From Longimicrobium sp. (GTDB lineage Bacteria; Gemmatimonadota; Gemmatimonadetes; Longimicrobiales; Longimicrobiaceae): a DNA stretch of 48,402 nt. Position 1 is the stretch's first letter. Every line of letters begins with the position of its first letter. The notes beneath the pieces were generated by a model. It saw only the letters and a list, made by a program, of their open reading frames with translations. It did no database searches and had not been told where the DNA came from. Below, in pieces: positions 30,976 through 39,634 of this stretch. A program made the translations under genes and the position numbers. The stretch is taken from NCBI GenBank assembly GCA_036377595.1, contig DASUYB010000172.1:1-48402 (forward strand). Reading direction: 5' to 3'.

Positions 30976-32405
30976 GCGGGTTCCGCTGGACCGCCGACGA
31001 GGTGTCGCGCGCGCTGGGGCTCGAAGGTGGCCCTGGCGCGATGGAGTTTTCGGGTGTGTCGACGGACACGCGGAAGATCGGCCCCGGATCGCTCTTCGTC
31101 GCCCTGCGCGGCGAGAAGTTCGACGGGCACGACTACCTGGCCCAGGCGGCCGAGGCGGGGGCGACCGGCGCCGTCGTCTCGCATCGCCCTGACGATGCGC
31201 CGGCGTCGCTCGTCTACTTCACCGTGGCCGACACGCTGCACGCGCTCGGCGCGCTGGGCCGCCACCGGCGCCGCGCGCTGGGGGCGGACGTGAAGGTGGT
31301 CGCCGTCGCCGGGAGCAACGGGAAGACGACGACCAAGGACCTGCTCCGCGCCGCGCTTTCTCCCCGCTTCCGCGTGCACGCGACCGAGGGGAACCTGAAC
31401 AACCAGGTGGGCGTGCCGCTCACCCTGCTGGCGGCGCCGGACGACGCCGGGGTGCTGGTGGTGGAGACGGGGACGAACGAGCCGGGGGAGATCGCCATCC
31501 TCGGCGCCATCGTGGAGCCCGACGCCGCCGTCATCACCTCCATCGGCGAGGAGCACCTGGAGGGGCTGGGATCGGTTGAGGGCGTGCTGGAGGAAGAGCT
31601 CTCCATCCTCCGCCATCTCCGCCCCGGCGGATTCGCGGTGGTCGCGGAGGATCCCGCGGAGCTCCCCGAGCAGGCGATGGAGATCGTCGGGGGGATGCGG
31701 CTGCGGGTGGCGGGGCTCGACGCGGAGGCCGACGTGCGGCCCGACGCGGGCGCGGAGGGGATCGAGGTGCTCCCCGGCGGCGCCACGCGCTGGCAGTTCC
31801 GCGGCGTGGTGATCGACCTGCCGCTGCCGGGGATGCACAACGTGCGCAACGCGCTGATCGCGCTCGGCGTGTCGACCGAGCTCGGCGTCCCCGTGCGCGA
31901 CTCGGCGGACGCCATCGCCGCCATGCCCGCGCCGAAGATGCGGACGGAGTGGCGGCGCGTGGGGACGCTGAACGTGCTGGCGGACTGCTACAACGCCAAT
32001 CCCCCCAGCACCCGCGCCGCGCTCGAGCTGCTGGCGTCGGTGCCGTCGGCGGGGGAGAAGGTGGCCGTGCTGGGGACGATGCGGGAGCTGGGGGCGCATG
32101 GAGACGCGCTGCACCGTGGCCTGGCGCAGGACGCGCTGGCGCGGCTGGGCGCGGGGATCGACGCGGTGGTGTTCACGGGCGATTACGTCGCCGCCGTGGA
32201 CGGGACCGCGCGCGAGGACGTGATCGCCGCCGAGGACCCGCTGGAGGCGTACGAGCGGCTGCGGCCGCGGCTGAAAGGCGACGAGACCATCCTGCTCAAG
32301 GGCTCGCGCGGCGTGGCGCTGGAGCGGCTGATCCCCTTGCTGGAGCGTGACTTCGCCGGCGGCGCGCAGGCCGCCGAGGCATCCACCGCGCACGCCGGGG
32401 CCTGA
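30972..32405 (+). CDS. murF: UDP-MurNAc-tripeptide:D-Ala-D-Ala ligase
   Basis: A 477-residue Mur ligase that adds D-Ala-D-Ala to complete the UDP-MurNAc-pentapeptide. The N-terminal domain shows GVSTDTRKIGPGSLFVALRGEKFDGHDYLAQA, the ATP loop is AVAGSNGKTTTKDLL, then TEGNLNNQVGVPLTLL (the NNxxGxP motif typical of MurF) and VVETGTNEPGEIAIL. The C-terminal region has LADCYNANPPSTRAAL and VAVLGTMRELG. The start is TTG at 30972, overlapping the murE stop (TTGA), and a GGAGGTG run lies just upstream. No ddl gene is present in this window to make its D-Ala-D-Ala substrate. Confidence 0.95.
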   Translation: MSGFRWTADEVSRALGLEGGPGAMEFSGVSTDTRKIGPGSLFVALRGEKFDGHDYLAQAAEAGATGAVVSHRPDDAPASLVYFTVADTLHALGALGRHRRRALGADVKVVAVAGSNGKTTTKDLLRAALSPRFRVHATEGNLNNQVGVPLTLLAAPDDAGVLVVETGTNEPGEIAILGAIVEPDAAVITSIGEEHLEGLGSVEGVLEEELSILRHLRPGGFAVVAEDPAELPEQAMEIVGGMRLRVAGLDAEADVRPDAGAEGIEVLPGGATRWQFRGVVIDLPLPGMHNVRNALIALGVSTELGVPVRDSADAIAAMPAPKMRTEWRRVGTLNVLADCYNANPPSTRAALELLASVPSAGEKVAVLGTMRELGAHGDALHRGLAQDALARLGAGIDAVVFTGDYVAAVDGTAREDVIAAEDPLEAYERLRPRLKGDETILLKGSRGVALERLIPLLERDFAGGAQAAEASTAHAGA

Positions 32406-32412
32406 GCAGCGC

Positions 32413-33546
32413 ATGCTCTACTACTTCCTGGTGCCGCTGGCCGAGCAGAACCTGGCCTTCAACGTCTTCCGCTACGTGACCTTCCGCGCGGCAGGCGCGG
32501 TGGTGACCGCGTTCCTGGTGGCGTTCTGGTTCGGCCCCGCCATCATCGCGCGGCTGCGGATGCTCAAGGTGGGCCAGGTCGTCCGCACCGAGGGCCCGCA
32601 GACGCACCTGGGGAAGAGCGGCACCCCCACGATGGGCGGCGTGCTGATCGTGATGGCCACGGTGATCCCCACGCTGCTGTGGGCGCGGCTCGACCAGTTC
32701 AACACCTGGGCGGTGCTCGTCACCATCATCTGGCTGGGGACGCTGGGGTTCCTCGACGACTACCTGAAGATCACGCGGAAGAAGACCGAGGGGCTGAAGG
32801 GGCGCTACAAGCTGGTGGGGCAGACCGCGGCGGGGCTGGTGCTGGGGCTGGCGCTGGTGTTCGTCCCCCAGTGGCTGCGCGGGATGGACACGGGGATCCC
32901 CACCTATCCGTTCGCGTGGACGCAGATCCCGTTCTTCAAGACGGTGCACATCTCGCTCTGGTGGCCGCTCTACATCCTGTTCGTGACGTTCATCATCGTG
33001 GGCTGCAGCAACGCGGTGAACCTCACCGACGGGCTCGACGGGCTGGCGGCGGGATTGTCGGCGATCGCGGCGACGACCTTCGGCGTGTTCGCGTACCTGC
33101 TGGGGCGGGTGGACGCGGCCAACTACCTGAACGTGTTCTACATCCCCGGCGCGGGCGAGCTGGCCATCTTCCTGGTGGCCCTGGGCGGGGGATGCATGGG
33201 CTTCCTCTGGTTCAACGCGCACCCGGCCGAGGTGTTCATGGGCGACACCGGGTCGCTGGCCATCGGGGGGGTGCTGGGATGCGTGGCGGTGCTGCTGCGC
33301 GCCGAGTTCCTGCTCGGCATCATCGGCGCGATCTTCGTGGCCGAAGCGCTCTCGGTGATGCTGCAGACGGCGTACTTCAAGTACACCAAGCGGAGATACG
33401 GCACGGGCCGGCGGATCTTCCGGATGGCGCCGCTGCATCACCACTTCGAGCAGATCGGGTGGCACGAGAGCAAGGTGATCATCCGCTTCTGGATCATGGG
33501 GATCATGTGCGCGCTGGTGGCGTTTGCGACGCTGAAGATCCGATAG
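32413..33546 (+). CDS. mraY: Phospho-N-acetylmuramoyl-pentapeptide transferase
   Basis: A 377-residue polytopic inner-membrane enzyme that transfers phospho-MurNAc-pentapeptide to undecaprenyl phosphate, forming lipid I. The motifs are GKSGTPTMGG (near residue 70), GFLDDYLKI (the first Asp pair), VGCSNAVNLTDGLDGLAAG, FMGDTGSL and PLHHHFEQIGW, all diagnostic. About ten transmembrane segments are visible. The ATG is 8 nt after the murF stop. A repeat island begins immediately after the stop codon and separates mraY from murD, so transcription may be interrupted or restarted there. Confidence 0.97.
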   Translation: MLYYFLVPLAEQNLAFNVFRYVTFRAAGAVVTAFLVAFWFGPAIIARLRMLKVGQVVRTEGPQTHLGKSGTPTMGGVLIVMATVIPTLLWARLDQFNTWAVLVTIIWLGTLGFLDDYLKITRKKTEGLKGRYKLVGQTAAGLVLGLALVFVPQWLRGMDTGIPTYPFAWTQIPFFKTVHISLWWPLYILFVTFIIVGCSNAVNLTDGLDGLAAGLSAIAATTFGVFAYLLGRVDAANYLNVFYIPGAGELAIFLVALGGGCMGFLWFNAHPAEVFMGDTGSLAIGGVLGCVAVLLRAEFLLGIIGAIFVAEALSVMLQTAYFKYTKRRYGTGRRIFRMAPLHHHFEQIGWHESKVIIRFWIMGIMCALVAFATLKIR

Positions 33547-33549
33547 GGA

Positions 33550-33582
33550 AGTGCCCAGTGCCCAGTGCTTAGTGCCCAGTAC
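33550..33582. repeat. AGTGCCC heptamer array
   Basis: AGTGCCC-AGTGCCC-AGTGCTT-AGTGCCC-AGT follows the mraY stop codon. Inverted counterparts (TGGCACTGGGCACTG) lie at 33895-33915 right before the murD start. Confidence 0.85.
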
Positions 33583-33669
33583 AGGGGCTGAGCGGCGCAG
33601 GGAGATGAACCCGGGCGAAAGGTTCCAAAGACCTTTGTGCTGGGATTGAGTGAAAGGCCGCTGGGGATT

Positions 33670-33721
33670 CCCGGGTTGAAACCCGGGGCTGGAACGGCAG
33701 TGAAGTCCGCCTTCGCGGACT
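33670..33721 (+). repeat. Two-hairpin dispersed element, copy 7
   Basis: CCCGGGT-TGAA-ACCCGGG(G), spacer CTGGAACGGCAGTGA, then AGTCCGC-CTTC-GCGGACT (33704-33721). It is most similar to copy 5 at 11289. Confidence 0.92.
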
Positions 33722-33743
33722 GGGGATCGGGGTGGGGGTGGTT

Positions 33744-33794
33744 GCAGTTTCTCCCCTCCCCTGCGAAGCGGGGGAGGGGCTGGGGGAGGGGGCC
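33744..33794. repeat. C/G-rich hairpin repeat, left direct copy
   Basis: CCCCTCCCCTGCGAAGCGGGGGAGGGG with flanks GCAGTTT and GGGGGAGGGGGCC. An almost identical direct copy is at 37771-37820, so the two flank murD-ftsW-murG. Confidence 0.88.
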
Positions 33795-33917
33795 AGCCGG
33801 GCGGGCAGGATGCCTCTCTCAGCAGCACCGAGGCTGGGGTTGGGCTGAGTTCACTTAGGACTCAGGACTTGGGACTCAGGACTTTTTTCGGCCGGGCACC
33901 TGGCACTGGGCACTGCC

Positions 33918-35312
33918 ATGCATCCATCACTCGTCGGCGAAACCATCGGCGTGCTGGGGCTGGCCCGCAGCGGGCTGGCCGCCGCGCGGCTCGCGCTTTC
34001 GCGCGGCGCCCGCGTATACGCCAGCGACATGGCCGACAACCCGCAGACGCGCCGCGCCGCCGAGCAGGTCAACGCCATGGGCGGCCTGGCCGAGACCGGC
34101 CGCCACGACCTGGGCAAGCTGGCGCGCTGCAACCGCATCGTCCTGTCGCCCGGCATCCCGCCGACCGCGGCGGTGCTGCGCGCGCCCGAGATCCGCCACG
34201 TGCCCGTCATCCCCGAGATCGAGTTCGCGTTCGGGCTTCTCGAGTGCCCCGTGGTCGCCATCACCGGGACGAACGGGAAGACCACCGTCACCTCGCTGAT
34301 CGGCCATCTCCTCCACGAGCACGGCCAGGACGCGGCGGTCGGCGGCAACATCGGCACCGCGCTCAGCGAGCTGGTGCTGCGCGAGCCGCAGCCCCGCATC
34401 GCCGTGGTGGAGACGAGCTCGTTCCAGCTGGGCGGCATCCGCGAGTTCAACCCGCGCATCGGCGTGCTGACGAACCTGGCGCCCGACCACCTGGACTGGT
34501 ACAGCAGCGTCGACGCCTACTACGCCGACAAGGCGCACCTCTTCCGCAACGCCACCGGCGAGAGCCGCTGGGTGCTGAACGGCGAAGACGAGAAGGCGCG
34601 CAACCTCCCCGGCAATGCGCCGGGGACGCGCTACTACTTCCGCGTGCAGTCGCCGCTCGCCCCGGGCGAGATGGGGGGATTCCTCTCCGACGACGGGTGG
34701 CTGACGCTGCGGCTGGACGGGCGCGACGAGCGCATCATCCCCGCCGGCGAGCTGCGCATCCTGGGGCCGCACAACGTGGCCAACGCGCTGGCCGCCTCCA
34801 TCGCCGCGCGGCTGGCGGGCGCGTCGGTGGACGCCATCGCGCGCGGGCTGCGCTCGTTCGAGGCGCCGCCGCACCGCCTGCAGCCCGTGGCCGAGATCGA
34901 CGGCGTGCTGTGGATCAACGACAGCAAGGCCACGAACATCGCGTCGACGCGAGTCGCCGTGCAGGGGATGACGCGGCCGGTCGTGCTCCTGCTGGGCGGG
35001 CGCCACAAGGGCGAGCCGTACACCGAGCTCCTTCCCGATCTCCACAACGTCCGCGCGATCCTGGCCTACGGCGAGGCCGGGCCGATCATCGAGGGCGACC
35101 TCGCGGGACAGGCGCCGGTCGAGCGCGTTTACGGCGGCTTCGACGACGTGGTGCGGCGCGCGCGGGAAATCGCGCGGCCGGGGGATGCGGTCCTGCTCAG
35201 CCCCGCGTGCAGCAGCTTCGACATGTTCGCGAACTACGAGGAGCGCGGCGCCCGCTTCGTCCAGCTGGTGACGGGGAAGGCGGCGCCCGAGCCCGCGCTG
35301 GAGGCCGCGTGA
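33918..35312 (+). CDS. murD: UDP-N-acetylmuramoylalanine--D-glutamate ligase
   Basis: A 464-residue Mur ligase that adds D-glutamate to UDP-MurNAc-L-Ala. The N-terminal Rossmann-like part has TIGVLGLARSGLAAARLA. The ATP loop is AITGTNGKTTVTSLIGHLL, then AVGGNIGTALSEL, VVETSSFQLGGI (characteristic of MurD) and LTNLAPDHLDWY. The C-terminal domain shows RLQPVAEIDGVLWINDSKATNIAST, VLLLGGRHKGEPY and VLLSPACSSFDMFANYEERG, all diagnostic. The ATG at 33918 lies just after the inverted heptamer repeat, without a good Shine-Dalgarno. The stop overlaps the GTG of ftsW. Confidence 0.96.
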   Translation: MHPSLVGETIGVLGLARSGLAAARLALSRGARVYASDMADNPQTRRAAEQVNAMGGLAETGRHDLGKLARCNRIVLSPGIPPTAAVLRAPEIRHVPVIPEIEFAFGLLECPVVAITGTNGKTTVTSLIGHLLHEHGQDAAVGGNIGTALSELVLREPQPRIAVVETSSFQLGGIREFNPRIGVLTNLAPDHLDWYSSVDAYYADKAHLFRNATGESRWVLNGEDEKARNLPGNAPGTRYYFRVQSPLAPGEMGGFLSDDGWLTLRLDGRDERIIPAGELRILGPHNVANALAASIAARLAGASVDAIARGLRSFEAPPHRLQPVAEIDGVLWINDSKATNIASTRVAVQGMTRPVVLLLGGRHKGEPYTELLPDLHNVRAILAYGEAGPIIEGDLAGQAPVERVYGGFDDVVRRAREIARPGDAVLLSPACSSFDMFANYEERGARFVQLVTGKAAPEPALEAA

Positions 35313-36541
35313 GCGTGCTCGCGCTCGTCCGCCGCCGCGGCGAGGGCGGCACCGCCGTCCTGCAGCCCGTCGTCCCCCCGCGCGAGCGGCGGGCGAAGGT
35401 GGCGGCGCCTCCATCTCCCGTCGACGCCGTGCAGGCCGACGTGTGGGAGGCGCGCGCGCTGGTCGGCCTCACCTTCGTGGCCTTCTGCTTCGGGGTGATC
35501 GAGATGTACTCCGCCAGCGCGTTCATGGCGCGGGCGGAGGGGCATCCGTCGCACTGGTACGCGCTGAACCAGGTGGCCGGCGCGGGGCTGGGCGCGGTGA
35601 TGGCGGCGGTGCTGTCGCGCGTGGACCATCGCCGCTACCGGCTGTGGGCGTGGCCGCTGCTGCTGGTGATCGGCGCCATGCTGGTGGTGATCGTGATGCC
35701 GGGGACGTCGGCCATCGCGCCGCGGATCAACGGCGCGCGACGCTGGCTGAACCTGGGCATCTCCTTCCAGCCCAGCGAGTTCGCCAAGATCGCGCTGATC
35801 GCGTGGACGGCGGCGCTGGCGGTGAAGAAGCAGGACCGGCTGCACTCGCTCAGCAAGGGGCTCCTCCCCTTCCTGGTGGTCTGGCTGCCGATCGTGGCGC
35901 TGGTGCTGCTGGAGCCGAACATGAGCGCCGCGCTGCTCCTCCTCCTCCTCTCCGCGCTGGTGCTGTTCGCGGGCGGGGCGCGCATCGGGCACTTCATCTT
36001 CTTCGGCCTGCTCGCCGTCCCCGTGATCTGGCACCAGATCACGCACGCGGGCTACCGGATGCAGCGCATCGCCGCGTTCCTGGACCCGACCGCGGACACC
36101 GACGGCGTCAGCTACCAGATCTACCAGTCGCTGATCGCGGTGGGATCGGGGGGATTGGGAGGAGTCGGATTCGGCGGGAGCCGGCAGAAGTTCGGCTTCC
36201 TTCCCGAGCCGCACAACGACTTCCTCTTCTCGATGATCGCCGAGGAGTGGGGGCTGCTGGGGATCGTGTTCGTCGTCGCGATCTTCGCCGGCTTCCTGTG
36301 GGTGGGCTACCGGATCGCGGCGCGCGCGCCCGACCGCTTCGGCTACCTGCTGGCTGTCGGGATGACCAACATGATCGCCGTGTCGGCCTTCCTGCACATG
36401 GGCGTGGCGCTGTCGCTGCTGCCGACCACGGGCGTGGCGCTGCCGTTCATGAGCTACGGCCGCAGCGCGCTGCTGGCGCAGTTCTGCGCCGTCGGCATCC
36501 TGCTGAGCGTGGCGCGGTCCGCCCGGCGGGGCCCGGCGTGA
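35309..36541 (+). CDS. ftsW: Septal peptidoglycan polymerase FtsW
   Basis: A 410-residue SEDS-family polytopic membrane protein. FtsW polymerises lipid II at the division site with FtsI as partner transpeptidase. After about 45 basic/polar cytoplasmic residues come ten hydrophobic helices. The family landmarks are PRINGARRWLNLGISFQPSEFAKIALI, ALVLLEPNMSAALLLLLL, the loop YQIYQSLIAVGSGGLGGVGFGGS, LPEPHNDFLFSMIAEEWGLLG and LPTTGVALPFMSYGRSAL. GTG at 35309 overlaps the murD stop, and the TGA overlaps the murG GTG. RodA is the alternative, but position and the murG neighbour favour FtsW. Confidence 0.96.
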   Translation: MSVLALVRRRGEGGTAVLQPVVPPRERRAKVAAPPSPVDAVQADVWEARALVGLTFVAFCFGVIEMYSASAFMARAEGHPSHWYALNQVAGAGLGAVMAAVLSRVDHRRYRLWAWPLLLVIGAMLVVIVMPGTSAIAPRINGARRWLNLGISFQPSEFAKIALIAWTAALAVKKQDRLHSLSKGLLPFLVVWLPIVALVLLEPNMSAALLLLLLSALVLFAGGARIGHFIFFGLLAVPVIWHQITHAGYRMQRIAAFLDPTADTDGVSYQIYQSLIAVGSGGLGGVGFGGSRQKFGFLPEPHNDFLFSMIAEEWGLLGIVFVVAIFAGFLWVGYRIAARAPDRFGYLLAVGMTNMIAVSAFLHMGVALSLLPTTGVALPFMSYGRSALLAQFCAVGILLSVARSARRGPA

Positions 36542-37668
36542 GCGCGCGGGTCCTCTTCGCCGGCGGCGGCACCGGGGGGCACCTCTATCCCGCGCTGAAC
36601 CTGGGCGATGCGGTGAAGCGCGCGGACCCGGACGCGGAGGTCTTCTTCGTCGGCGCGCAGCGCGGGGTGGAAAGCCGGGTGCTGCCGGAGAAGGGCGTCA
36701 CCCACCAGCTGCTGCCGATGGAGCCGATCCGCCGCGCGCGGCCGTGGGAGAACTGGAAGCTGGTGCCGGCGATGTTCGGCACCTGGTCGCGGCTGCGGCG
36801 CATCTTCTCCGCCTTCCGCCCCGACGTGGTGGTGGGGACGGGGGGATACGCCAGCGGGCCCGCGGTCTTCTACGCGATGATGCGCCGGGTGCCGTTCGCG
36901 CTGCAGGAGCAGAACTCGTTTCCGGGGTTCGTGACGCGCAAGCTGGCCGGCCGCGCGCGGCAGCTGCACCTCGCCTTTCCCGAGGCGCGGAAGTACCTGA
37001 AGCCCGGCCCGCGCACCGAGGTGTTCGAGTACGGCAACCCCATCAAGCCGCCCGACTTCGCGGTCGACCGGGCGACGGCCCGCGCGAACTTCGGGCTGGG
37101 GGAGGGAACCGTCTGCCTGGTGACGGGGGGGAGCCAGGGCGCGCGCGCGGTCAACGAGGCGCTGCTCTCGGACCTGCGCGGCGTGGCGGAAGGGAGACTG
37201 GAGGCGCCGCCGGCGGGATTCGAGATCCTGTGGGCCACGGGGACGGCGAACTTCGACTCGATCCAGGCCAGGCTGGGGGAGATCGGGCGGCCGGCGTGGG
37301 TGAAGCCGATGGCGTACATCGAGGACATGCCCGGCGCGCTGGCCTCGGCCGATTTCGCGATCAGCCGCGCGGGGGCGATGTCGCTGGCGGAGCTGTGCGC
37401 CTGGGGCGTGCCGGCGATCCTGGTGCCGCTCCCCACCGCCGCCGCCAACCACCAGCACCACAACGCGGTGGCCCTGGCCGACGCCGGCGCCGCGCTGCTG
37501 GTGCCCGAGAGCGAGCTGGGCCAGGGCCGCCTGTGGGGCGAGATGATGAGCCTCGCCGCCGACCCCGCCCGCCGCGCCGAGGTGGCCGCCAGAGCGAAGG
37601 AGCGCGGCAAGCCGGATGCGGCGGACCGGATCGCGGCCGAGCTGCTGCGGCTGGTGCCGGCGAAGTGA
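36538..37668 (+). CDS. murG: UDP-GlcNAc:lipid I N-acetylglucosaminyltransferase
   Basis: A 376-residue GT28 glycosyltransferase that converts lipid I to lipid II on the inner face of the membrane. The N-terminal glycine-rich loop is LFAGGGTGGHLYPALN, with FVGAQRGVESRVLPEKG, VVVGTGGYASGPAVF and LQEQNSFPGFVTRKLA following. The C-terminal UDP-GlcNAc site is CLVTGGSQGARAVNEALL, and later AISRAGAMSLAELCAWG and ILVPLPTAAANHQHHNA (usually ...ADNHQxxNA). GTG at 36538 overlaps the ftsW stop (GTGA). A CTCTCC-family repeat begins at the very next base after the stop codon. Confidence 0.96.
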   Translation: MSARVLFAGGGTGGHLYPALNLGDAVKRADPDAEVFFVGAQRGVESRVLPEKGVTHQLLPMEPIRRARPWENWKLVPAMFGTWSRLRRIFSAFRPDVVVGTGGYASGPAVFYAMMRRVPFALQEQNSFPGFVTRKLAGRARQLHLAFPEARKYLKPGPRTEVFEYGNPIKPPDFAVDRATARANFGLGEGTVCLVTGGSQGARAVNEALLSDLRGVAEGRLEAPPAGFEILWATGTANFDSIQARLGEIGRPAWVKPMAYIEDMPGALASADFAISRAGAMSLAELCAWGVPAILVPLPTAAANHQHHNAVALADAGAALLVPESELGQGRLWGEMMSLAADPARRAEVAARAKERGKPDAADRIAAELLRLVPAK

Positions 37669-37720
37669 GCCCTCTCCGGCTCGCCCAGGCTCGCCACCTC
37701 TCCCGTACCGGGAGAGGTAG
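37669..37720. repeat. CTCTCC-family dispersed hairpin repeat
   Basis: Starts at the base after the murG stop. It contains ACCTCTCCC-gtacc-GGGAGAGGT and the flank GCCCTCTCCGGCTCGCC, and is nearly identical to 2665-2716. It could act as a murG terminator. Confidence 0.85.
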
Positions 37721-37770
37721 CCAGAGCCGGCGCCGGCGCGACGGACTAGCATCGGAGAGTGCGCTGAGTT

Positions 37771-37820
37771 CGCAGTTCTCCCCTCCCCTGCGCAGCGGGG
37801 GAGGGGCCGGGGGAGGGGGC
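37771..37820. repeat. C/G-rich hairpin repeat, right direct copy
   Basis: CCCCTCCCCTGCGCAGCGGGGGAGGGG with the same flanks as 33744-33794, differing by a few bases. Confidence 0.88.
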
Positions 37821-38110
37821 CGGCCGCGGCCGCGCAGATGAAGGTGGTCCGCGCCGAACTTGACCCCGCGCTGAGGTCTCCCCCTCCCCCAGGCGGTTTT
37901 GGGGGAGGGGGTCGGGGGGAGAGGGCTACCGCGCCGGGCGGGCACGATGCCTCTCCCGCGGCAGAAGCTGGCGAGTGATCATTCCGCGGCGATCGCCCCC
38001 GGTGGCGGGTGGTGGATGGGGATCGTCGGGAGCCGGGCCGCCGGGGGCCCGCCGCGGAGAAGCAGGGGAGAGGCAGGGAGCCGCGCACTGATGCACTCTC
38101 GCACTCACGC

Positions 38111-38165
38111 ACTGCCAGTTCCTGGCACTTGGAACTGGGCACCTGGCACTGGGCACCGGGCACTT
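38111..38165. repeat. Degenerate heptamer array before murC
   Basis: TGGCACT-TGGAACT-GGGCACC-TGGCACT-GGGCACC-GGGCACT: six degenerate heptamers in the same orientation as the 181-229 array. Confidence 0.75.
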
Positions 38166-38212
38166 TCGAGACGAGCCCTTTGCCCTATCAGGGAAGGTTG
38201 CAGAACCGTAGA

Positions 38213-39634
38213 ATGGTGAGCGAAATCGACCTCGTGGAGCTGGCCCGCAGCGGCCCCGTGCACTTCGTCGGCATCGGCGGGGCGGGGATGGCTCCGCTCG
38301 CCGAGATGCTGCTGCTGGCGGGCGGACAGGTCACCGGCTGCCAGGACCACGTGAACGCCTCCGCGCGGCTCCTCCACCGCCACGGCGCCCTCATCACCGA
38401 GGGGCACGACCCGGCCCACGTGGCCGACTGCCTCGCCGTGGTGATGACCGCCGCGGTGCCGGACGACCACCCGGAGATCGCCGCCGCGCGGGCGCGCGGG
38501 ATCCCGGTGCTGAAGCGGGCGCGGGCGCTGGGCGCCATCGTCAACCGCGGCACCGTGGTCGGCATCGCGGGGACGCACGGGAAGACGACCACCACCACGC
38601 TCACCACCACCGTCCTGGCCGCCGCCGGGCTCGACCCCACGGGCTTCGTGGGCGCGCACGTCCCCGCGTGGGGCGGCAACCTGCGGCGGGGTGGGGACAG
38701 GGTCTACGTGGTGGAGGCAGACGAGTACGACCGCTCGTTCCACCAGCTGGCGCCGAAGATCGCCGTCGTCACCACGCTCGAGGCCGACCACCTGGACATC
38801 TACGGCTCGCTCGAGGCGGTGGAGGAGTCCTTCCTCACCTACGCCGAGTCGGTGCCCGACGACGGGATGATCGCCTGCTGCGCCGACGACTACGGCGCGT
38901 CGCGTCTCGCGAATGGTCTCCGCGGCGGTCCCGAGCGGGTGATGACGTACGGGCTGAACGCGGGATCGATGCTGCGGGCGGAGGAGGTGGTCGCGGACGG
39001 CGCGGCGCAGCGCTTCACCGTGCGCGAGCGCGGGCAGGTGCTGGGGACGGCGACGCTGCGGGCGCCGGGGCTGCACAACGTCCGCAACGCGCTGGCCGCC
39101 GTCGCCGTCGCCCGGCGCTTCGGGATCGCGTGGGAGACCATCGCGCGCGGGCTGGCGGAGTACTCGGGGATTGATCGCCGGTTCGAGCACGTGGGCGAGG
39201 CGGGCGGGGTGCTGTTCGTGGACGACTACGCGCACCATCCCACGGAGATCGAGGCCACGCTGCGCGCCGCGCGGGCCTCGCATCCCGACCGCCGTCTCGT
39301 CGCGGTCTTCCAGCCGCACCTGTACTCGCGGACGCGCGACTTCGCGCCGGAGTTCGGGCGGGCGCTGGCGGCGGCGGACGTGGTGTTCCTGACGGACATC
39401 TATGCCGCGCGCGAGCAGCCCATCCCCGGCATCACCGGCGAGCTGATCGCCACCCCCGCGCGCGAGGTCGGCGGCGACGTGCGCTACGTCCCTTCGCGCG
39501 ACGAGATCGTCGACGCCGTCGCCGCGGAGCTGCGGCCCGGCGACCTCTGCCTGACGATGGGCGCGGGGAACCTGGACGAGGCGTCGCGCGAGCTGCTGGA
39601 GATGCTGGGCGAGCCGGCGGAGATGGCGCGATGA
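38213..39634 (+). CDS. murC: UDP-N-acetylmuramate--L-alanine ligase
   Basis: A 473-residue Mur ligase, the first amino-acid-adding step of the stem peptide. The N-terminal domain has VHFVGIGGAGMAPLAEMLL, the ATP loop is GIAGTHGKTTTTTLTTTVL (His rather than Asn is typical of MurC), then VVEADEYDRSFHQLAPKIAVVT and LEADHLDIYG. The C-terminal domain shows VLFVDDYAHHPTEIEATLRAAR and FQPHLYSRTRDF, all diagnostic. The ATG at 38213 is used, and a GTG one codon on is possible. The stop overlaps the ftsQ ATG (ATGA). The murB and ddl genes that often follow murC are absent. Confidence 0.96.
   Translation: MVSEIDLVELARSGPVHFVGIGGAGMAPLAEMLLLAGGQVTGCQDHVNASARLLHRHGALITEGHDPAHVADCLAVVMTAAVPDDHPEIAAARARGIPVLKRARALGAIVNRGTVVGIAGTHGKTTTTTLTTTVLAAAGLDPTGFVGAHVPAWGGNLRRGGDRVYVVEADEYDRSFHQLAPKIAVVTTLEADHLDIYGSLEAVEESFLTYAESVPDDGMIACCADDYGASRLANGLRGGPERVMTYGLNAGSMLRAEEVVADGAAQRFTVRERGQVLGTATLRAPGLHNVRNALAAVAVARRFGIAWETIARGLAEYSGIDRRFEHVGEAGGVLFVDDYAHHPTEIEATLRAARASHPDRRLVAVFQPHLYSRTRDFAPEFGRALAAADVVFLTDIYAAREQPIPGITGELIATPAREVGGDVRYVPSRDEIVDAVAAELRPGDLCLTMGAGNLDEASRELLEMLGEPAEMAR

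Larger units (their letters stand above)
33547..33917. other. Repeat island inside the dcw cluster (mraY-murD)
   Basis: About 370 bases between mraY and murD with no gene. It carries AGTGCCC-type heptamers at the left (33550-33582) and the inverted type at the right (33895-33915), a two-hairpin element (33670-33721), a C/G-rich hairpin (33744-33794) and ACTCAGG/ACTTGGG heptamers (about 33858-33884). No ribosomal or promoter signal is obvious. Confidence 0.75.
37669..38212. other. Repeat island inside the dcw cluster (murG-murC)
   Basis: About 540 bases without a gene. Contents are a CTCTCC-family element (37669-37720), a C/G-rich hairpin (37771-37820), a second C/G hairpin with a GCGGTTTT loop (about 37879-37915) and degenerate heptamers of the TGGCACTGGGCAC type (38111-38165). 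A promoter for murC-ftsZ would have to lie here, but none is clear. Confidence 0.7.
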
